Shown here in pieces: positions 60,516 to 64,000 of a DNA stretch of 64,000 bases. The position numbers were made by a program, and so were the translations under genes. The DNA lies in the NCBI RefSeq assembly GCF_036962685.1, contig NZ_JBALOP010000013.1, forward strand, positions 1 through 64,000, in the 5' to 3' direction. This stretch comes from Ferdinandcohnia sp036962685 (GTDB taxonomy: Bacteria; Bacillota; Bacilli; Bacillales; Bacillaceae_L). A model generated the notes under the pieces. The model was not told the origin of the DNA. It saw nothing but the letters and a program-made list of their open reading frames with translations, and ran no database searches. Numbering within the stretch: the first letter of the stretch is position 1; each line of letters starts with the position of its first letter.

Positions 60516-61430
60516 TTATCTTGGAGCATTGAACCCCTCAATCATTTCATCCAAATCCTCTGCATCATGTCGAACCCTAGCATCTAGGTACATTACTCCG
60601 TAACCTACTGCAAACAATAAGGTTGTAAAAATGGTAGTTAAGTTAACAATTAAAGTTAGTAAAACGCTATTTCCTAAAAAGATGCCAAATGTCCCCTCAA
60701 CTGCAAAGCTAATCGCACTAATAATCAAAAAGAAAATAATATAAAGTCCGAATAGGACCCACCCTCGTTTTTTTGATAGTTGCCAGCTTCTTGATAATCC
60801 AGGAGATTCATAGTCTAATACAACCGAACCAAAATAAAAGCCCCAGCGCGTCAGTAAATAGCCAAGTCCAATAAATAACCCCAACCCTAGTAAAATGACA
60901 AAAAGAATGCCAATAAAAGGATTCGCAATAGCCCCAAAGATACCCATTGGCACCAATATTATAAATGCAACAACGAAGAAACCAAGTACAATTAGACCGT
61001 ATAAAATATTGCTTCCAAGCATTGCCCAAAATCGTGTAAAGGCTTTTTTAATCACCGAACGAATTGAATAAGCTTCATTTTTTCGGATATGGTTTAATGC
61101 AATTAGAATGGCAGCCTCAGCGACAGGAAATAAAACCAAACCCATGAGACCGACAAAAATTGTCCCTAATGTTCCTCCTAATCCTATTTCTTCAGCCACG
61201 ACTGTTTCATCAAAGCTATTCGCAATTTGGGAAATCCAGTCTTCACCAGGACCGACTTCTCTGAAAAAGCTTGTTCCTGATGCTAATAATATGAGTGCCT
61301 CGAGTATGTATACGGGTCCCATAAAAATAAGTAAAATCGTAAAAAAGTCCCTAAATCGATTTTTGCTTAAGCTAAATGTGAGATCAAGGATTTCTCCAAA
61401 CCCTTTTGGTCTTGAAAATTTTGCGTTCAA
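60516..61430 (-). CDS. Multi-pass membrane protein (GPDPase-membrane-like), first gene of MoxR operon
   Basis: A 304-residue protein with six to seven helices. It starts with NAKFSRPKGFGEILDLTFSLSKNRFRDFF and has TRWGFYFGSVVLDYESPGLSRSWQLSKKRGWVLFG, patterns of the glycerophosphodiester-phosphodiesterase membrane-domain and DUF975-like families; no catalytic domain is present. The TTG at 61430 has a GGGGGAT site upstream. It precedes DUF4129 by 16 bp and begins the five-gene minus-strand operon. Confidence 0.75.
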   Translation of the reverse strand: MNAKFSRPKGFGEILDLTFSLSKNRFRDFFTILLIFMGPVYILEALILLASGTSFFREVGPGEDWISQIANSFDETVVAEEIGLGGTLGTIFVGLMGLVLFPVAEAAILIALNHIRKNEAYSIRSVIKKAFTRFWAMLGSNILYGLIVLGFFVVAFIILVPMGIFGAIANPFIGILFVILLGLGLFIGLGYLLTRWGFYFGSVVLDYESPGLSRSWQLSKKRGWVLFGLYIIFFLIISAISFAVEGTFGIFLGNSVLLTLIVNLTTIFTTLLFAVGYGVMYLDARVRHDAEDLDEMIEGFNAPR

Positions 61431-61555
61431 TCTGCCATCCCCCTGCAATATACTGAATAAAATTGATGCTAATAACGCTTATTTTAACATTATTCTGGAA
61501 GTTTTACTGTATTATTTTAGAAATATTTTCTAGTTTATAGGTGATAAAAATACAA

Positions 61556-61590
61556 TAGCCAGATCCCCTTAAATCTAGGAATCAGGCATG
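61556..61590 (-). terminator. Terminator of the DAO gene
   Basis: GCCTGATTCC / GGGATCTGGC on the minus strand with one mismatch, followed by TATTGTATTTTT. Confidence 0.65.
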
Positions 61591-61592
61591 TA

Positions 61593-62714
61593 TTACTTTA
61601 CTTTAATGGCTCCTTTGAGGTCATATAGGTTTAAATCAATTTCAAGCGGTAGTCCCATGGAAAGCTTCGCTAATTCACCACCTAGGAATGGTCCAACAGT
61701 TAAGCCTGATGCACCAAGTCCGTTTGCGACAAATAGATTTTCATAAACAGGAATAGTGCCAATCACTGGTAAATAATCCGGAGTGAACGGTCGAAAACCT
61801 ACTCTTGTTTCAAGAACCGTACCTTCCGATAAACCAGGAGCAATACTTAGGGCTTTATTGAAAACTTCATGTAGTCCACCGGCAGTTACTCTATAATCTA
61901 ATCCTATTTCATTTTCGTGTGTAGCACCAACAACGACTCTTCCACCATCAAATGCTAAGATGTATTGATCATTTGGCGGCATGACAACCGGCCAATTCTC
62001 AGTATTTGAATCTACAAGACCTAAATGAACAATTTGGGCTTTCTGAGAGGATACAAGAAAATCGATACCAACTTGCTTTAGTAATTCATTTGCCCAAACT
62101 CCAGCTGTTAAGATGATTTTTTCCGCTCTTAAAATTTCATCCTTTATTTTTACTCCAATTACTTTGCCTCCCTCCTTTAATAAAGAAGCACTTCCTTTTT
62201 GTTCTTGAGCACCATGTAATTTGGCGGCACGAATCAATGCATTTCGGAGTTCGCGTCCATTTACTCTAGCGGCACCGCTTATATGGACGGCTGAATATTT
62301 TTCTGATAATGGTGGAAACAGTTTCATTGTTTCTTCAGAGTTTAATCGTAGAATTTCTCCAATTTCTGGTGCATCCTCCCGACGTAGTGCTGCTCGCTCT
62401 TCCATTTTGTCAAGCTTATTTTGATCGACATGAAGACTAATCGCTCCAACCTTTTTATAGCCGGTATCAGTCTCACCCAATGCTTCAAGCTCATTTATTA
62501 ATGTTGCGTAATATTTTGCACCCGTTTTTGCTAAATTGTACCATGCTTTATTTCGACGCTGAGAAAGCCATGGACAAACAATCCCAGCCGCAGCATCAGT
62601 AGCTTGGCCTGGGTCCTCCCTGTCAACAATTGTTACTTGCGCGCCTGCTTTAGCTAGATGATAGGCGGTCGACGCACCAAGAATCCCAGCCCCAATTACA
62701 AGATAGGTTGTCAT
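61593..62714 (-). CDS. FAD-dependent oxidoreductase (DAO family, glycine oxidase-like)
   Basis: A 373-residue flavoprotein. The dinucleotide motif GAGILGASTAYHLAKAGAQVTIVD is at the N-terminus, followed by GQATDAAAGIVCPWLSQRRN. The C-terminal motif FVANGLGASGLTVGPFLGGELA closes the FAD site. DAO enzymes oxidise amino or secondary-amine groups (for example glycine, D-amino acids, sarcosine); the substrate is undetermined. Single gene. Confidence 0.9.
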   Translation of the reverse strand: MTTYLVIGAGILGASTAYHLAKAGAQVTIVDREDPGQATDAAAGIVCPWLSQRRNKAWYNLAKTGAKYYATLINELEALGETDTGYKKVGAISLHVDQNKLDKMEERAALRREDAPEIGEILRLNSEETMKLFPPLSEKYSAVHISGAARVNGRELRNALIRAAKLHGAQEQKGSASLLKEGGKVIGVKIKDEILRAEKIILTAGVWANELLKQVGIDFLVSSQKAQIVHLGLVDSNTENWPVVMPPNDQYILAFDGGRVVVGATHENEIGLDYRVTAGGLHEVFNKALSIAPGLSEGTVLETRVGFRPFTPDYLPVIGTIPVYENLFVANGLGASGLTVGPFLGGELAKLSMGLPLEIDLNLYDLKGAIKVK

Positions 62715-62879
62715 GTTTTCAAAATCCCTTCTATTTGCGTTATGTAGTTAATTTTACTAAAAAAGTATCTTCAAAACATCTTTTTGTCGAAATTTGTATA
62801 TTTTTCTGTTAGTTCATACATGATATACATGACGCTGTAAAATATAGGAAAAAGATATACATACAATCCAGCGCAATTA

Positions 62880-63055
62880 GCTTTATTCAGGCGAATAAAG
62901 TTAAGGCCTCCGGCGGATGCCACAGATTTTCAATGGAAATTTTTCGAGCAGTAAGATCAAAGACTAAAACCGCCACTTCCTGTGGCAACGTCTTTATGAC
63001 CCACTTCCTGTGGGCCTAAAAATCTGGGCGCAAATACGCCAGGCGGATTTGATTA
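62880..63055 (+). repeat. Dispersed structured repeat, copy D (most complete)
   Basis: Order: terminal hairpin CTTTATTC-AGGC-GAATAAAG, GGCCTCCGGCGGATGCC, TTTTTCGAGCAGTAAGATC, AAAGACTAAAACC, hairpin GCCAC-TTCCT-GTGGC, hairpin CCCAC-TTCCT-GTGGG, then the CTGGGCGCAAATACGCCAGG hairpin and CGGATTTGATTAA. It ends 20 nt before the ATG at 63075 and directly abuts the ribosome binding site region. Confidence 0.85.
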
Positions 63056-63074
63056 ATGAAAGGAGGTTTGACAA

Positions 63075-63206
63075 ATGGCGAACAAAAATAAAAATAACCA
63101 GCCCCAAGCAGGAGCAAATAGTATGGACACGGAATTTGGTGCAGAGCAAGGCTTGAGTAAAAAGGCAAGAAAAAAAGCTGCTCGAGAAAAACGTAAAAAT
63201 AAATAA
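63075..63206 (+). CDS. Small basic protein, 43 residues
   Basis: An ORF with AAAGGAGG 8 nt before the ATG. It begins MANKNKNNQPQAGANSMDTEF and ends with a Lys/Arg-rich tail (KKARKKAAREKRKNK). The DTEFGAEQG piece faintly recalls gamma-type small acid-soluble spore proteins (TEFASET), but the diagnostic Gln-rich repeats are absent. I do not assign a family. Its leader contains repeat copy D. Confidence 0.65.
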   Translation: MANKNKNNQPQAGANSMDTEFGAEQGLSKKARKKAAREKRKNK

Positions 63207-63229
63207 CGAATTTTCGTAACGGTACATAT

Positions 63230-63271
63230 TTGACCTGTTCCTTTGAATGAATTTTTGGAACGGGTTTTTCT
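63230..63271 (+). terminator. Intrinsic terminator
   Basis: ACCTGTTCC / GGAACGGGT (one G-T pair) around a 15-nt loop and TTTTTC. Confidence 0.75.
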
Positions 63272-63334
63272 TTTAATTCGTTGGTTATTGGACAACTAGG
63301 GGGGAAAGTATACTTTTTTTAAGGGGTGATTATA

Positions 63335-63490
63335 TTGAAGCAACTTGAGGTTCAATTAATTTTATTTGTTGGAGCGACATTGGTTCATGAGTATTGGTTG
63401 CATTGGGGACTTCCCCGAGTATATTTTTGGGATGTAAGACATAGACATTTTAAGAAAATTGAAGATGATTCCGATGAAAAATCTGCATAG
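63335..63490 (+). CDS. Small membrane protein, 51 residues
   Basis: A TTG-started frame with AAGGGGTGAT about 6 nt upstream: one hydrophobic segment (QLILFVGATLVHEYWLHWGL, about 7-26) followed by a His/Arg- and acid-rich tail (DVRHRHFKKIEDDSDEK). Not recognised. It lies convergent to the P-type ATPase with a terminator between. Confidence 0.6.
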   Translation: MKQLEVQLILFVGATLVHEYWLHWGLPRVYFWDVRHRHFKKIEDDSDEKSA

Positions 63491-63514
63491 AAAAAGGGAT
63501 AACAATGTTACCCC
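63491..63514. terminator. Terminator of the P-type ATPase gene
   Basis: On the minus strand GGGGTAAC / GTTATCCC stem (one G-T pair) with a short loop and TTTTTC. Confidence 0.75.
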
Positions 63515-64000
63515 TATTCCTTAACCTTTAATAATCGTAAGCTATTTAATGTGACAAGCAGCGTAGCGCCCATATCGGCAAAAATCGCAATCCATAGTGT
63601 GAGCCAGCCTGGGACAACCAATAGCAAGGCTAAGGCTTTTATTCCTAATGAAAAAGTGATATTTTGTTTAATTATCGATAATGCTTTGCGGCTTAACTTT
63701 ATCGTATAAGGCAATTTCCGAAGATCATCAGACATCAAAGCAATGTCAGCCGTTTCCAGCGCTGTATCAGTTCCAGCACCGCCCATTGCCACACCGATAG
63801 TCGCAGCCGCTAGGGCTGGCGCATCGTTTACTCCATCACCAACCATCGCAACGTTTTGGTGAATTGCTCGAAGTTCTTTAATCGAGTTTAGTTTGTCCTC
63901 AGGAAGTAAATCTGCTTTAATCTCGGATACCCCGACTTCTTTTCCAATTGAACTTGCGGTTCGCTGATTATCACCGGTGAGCATCACAGTTTTTTCAATT
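63514..64000 (-). CDS. Heavy-metal translocating P-type ATPase (C-terminal part, 5' end outside window)
   Basis: The visible ~160 residues are the C-terminal part of a P1B-type ATPase: VMLTGDNQRTASSIGKEVGV, the hinge MVGDGVNDAPALAAATIGVAMG and the last membrane helices (SIIKQNITFSLGIKALALLL, LWIAIFADMGATLLVTLNSLRLL). The last-helix sequence with DMGATLLVTLNSLRLL is typical of CadA/ZntA-type Zn2+/Cd2+/Pb2+ pumps rather than CopA. Phosphorylation motif and N-terminal metal domain lie outside the window. Confidence 0.9.
   Translation of the reverse strand, partial: IEKTVMLTGDNQRTASSIGKEVGVSEIKADLLPEDKLNSIKELRAIHQNVAMVGDGVNDAPALAAATIGVAMGGAGTDTALETADIALMSDDLRKLPYTIKLSRKALSIIKQNITFSLGIKALALLLVVPGWLTLWIAIFADMGATLLVTLNSLRLLKVKE

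Noticed and set aside
63075..63206. Gamma-type small acid-soluble spore protein
   Set aside because: Only a weak TEF-Ala/Gly-like match; the Gln/Asn-rich repeats and repeated cleavage sites of SspE are missing.

Overview
The window reads as a chromosomal segment of a low-GC, spore-forming Gram-positive bacterium of the Bacillaceae (Bacillus, Neobacillus or a close relative). The reasons are the AT-rich sequence, strong AGGAGG-type ribosome binding sites, frequent TTG starts, Bacillus-type proteins (YkvR, YppC, YfhF, NsrR/Hmp, FumC, a BstA-like DinB protein), a sporulenol/squalene-hopene cyclase, a SpoIIM-family protein, and FMN, TPP and yybP-ykoY (Mn2+) riboswitches. I see no rRNA, tRNA, prophage, insertion sequence or CRISPR array. 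Most transcription units end in clear intrinsic terminators.

Layout. 1-10 kb: an AI-2E-family permease, a luciferase-like monooxygenase, YkvR, a methyltransferase, a LapA-like protein, a UvrD-type helicase, fumarase (fumC) and oligoendopeptidase F (pepF). 10-14.5 kb: squalene-hopene cyclase, a YppC-like DUF2515 protein with an overlapping membrane-protein gene, and a DUF5392-like gene behind a Mn2+ riboswitch. 14.7-20 kb: small stress or housekeeping genes (YbaK, two VOC proteins, a TetR regulator, a DinB/BstA protein, YjbQ, a zinc ribbon, YfhF, a NERD protein), then a gene-free array of at least seven 52-bp units. 20.4-26.9 kb: vitamin and ion transport, with RibU behind an FMN riboswitch, a second luciferase-like oxidoreductase, an Nramp-like protein with altered metal motifs, an NhaC-like antiporter, and an SDR plus ThiW behind a TPP riboswitch.

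28.8-38.8 kb is the main catabolic island, all on the minus strand: a GntR/FCD regulator, two HMG-CoA-lyase-family lyases, a D-2-hydroxyacid dehydrogenase, a decayed glycerate kinase, two CaiB/BaiF CoA-transferases and a TctABC tripartite carboxylate transporter. The likely logic is uptake of a dicarboxylic hydroxyacid (citramalate-, 3-hydroxy-3-methylglutarate- or malate-like), CoA activation by transfer, then cleavage to acetyl-CoA plus an oxo- or acetoacid. Palindromic TGTATACA-type sites near the regulator and the first CoA-transferase are plausible GntR operators.

38.9-46 kb: a divergent nsrR/hmp nitric-oxide detoxification pair, an NCS2 xanthine/uracil permease divergent from a Rieske oxygenase (possible purine oxidation), a very small phospholipase-A2-like gene apparently cut by a stop codon, an MFS transporter and a DUF502 protein. 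46-54 kb: an acetyltransferase, the NAD salvage operon pncA-pncB-nadE, a DUF1292 protein, an EamA permease, an acyl-CoA ligase and a lipoprotein amidase. 54-61.5 kb: a MoxR/DUF58-type envelope cluster (RDD, SpoIIM, DUF58, MoxR, DUF4350, DUF4129 and a membrane protein). 61.6-64 kb: a DAO-family oxidoreductase, two tiny genes and the 3' end of a heavy-metal P-type ATPase.

The most unusual non-coding feature is a dispersed structured repeat found four times (1-64, 9206-9402, 55112-55466, 62880-63055). Each copy is oriented with, and lies just upstream of, a start codon. One copy carries a 22-N assembly gap. Its conserved hairpins and a compensatory base-pair change suggest a mobile structured leader.
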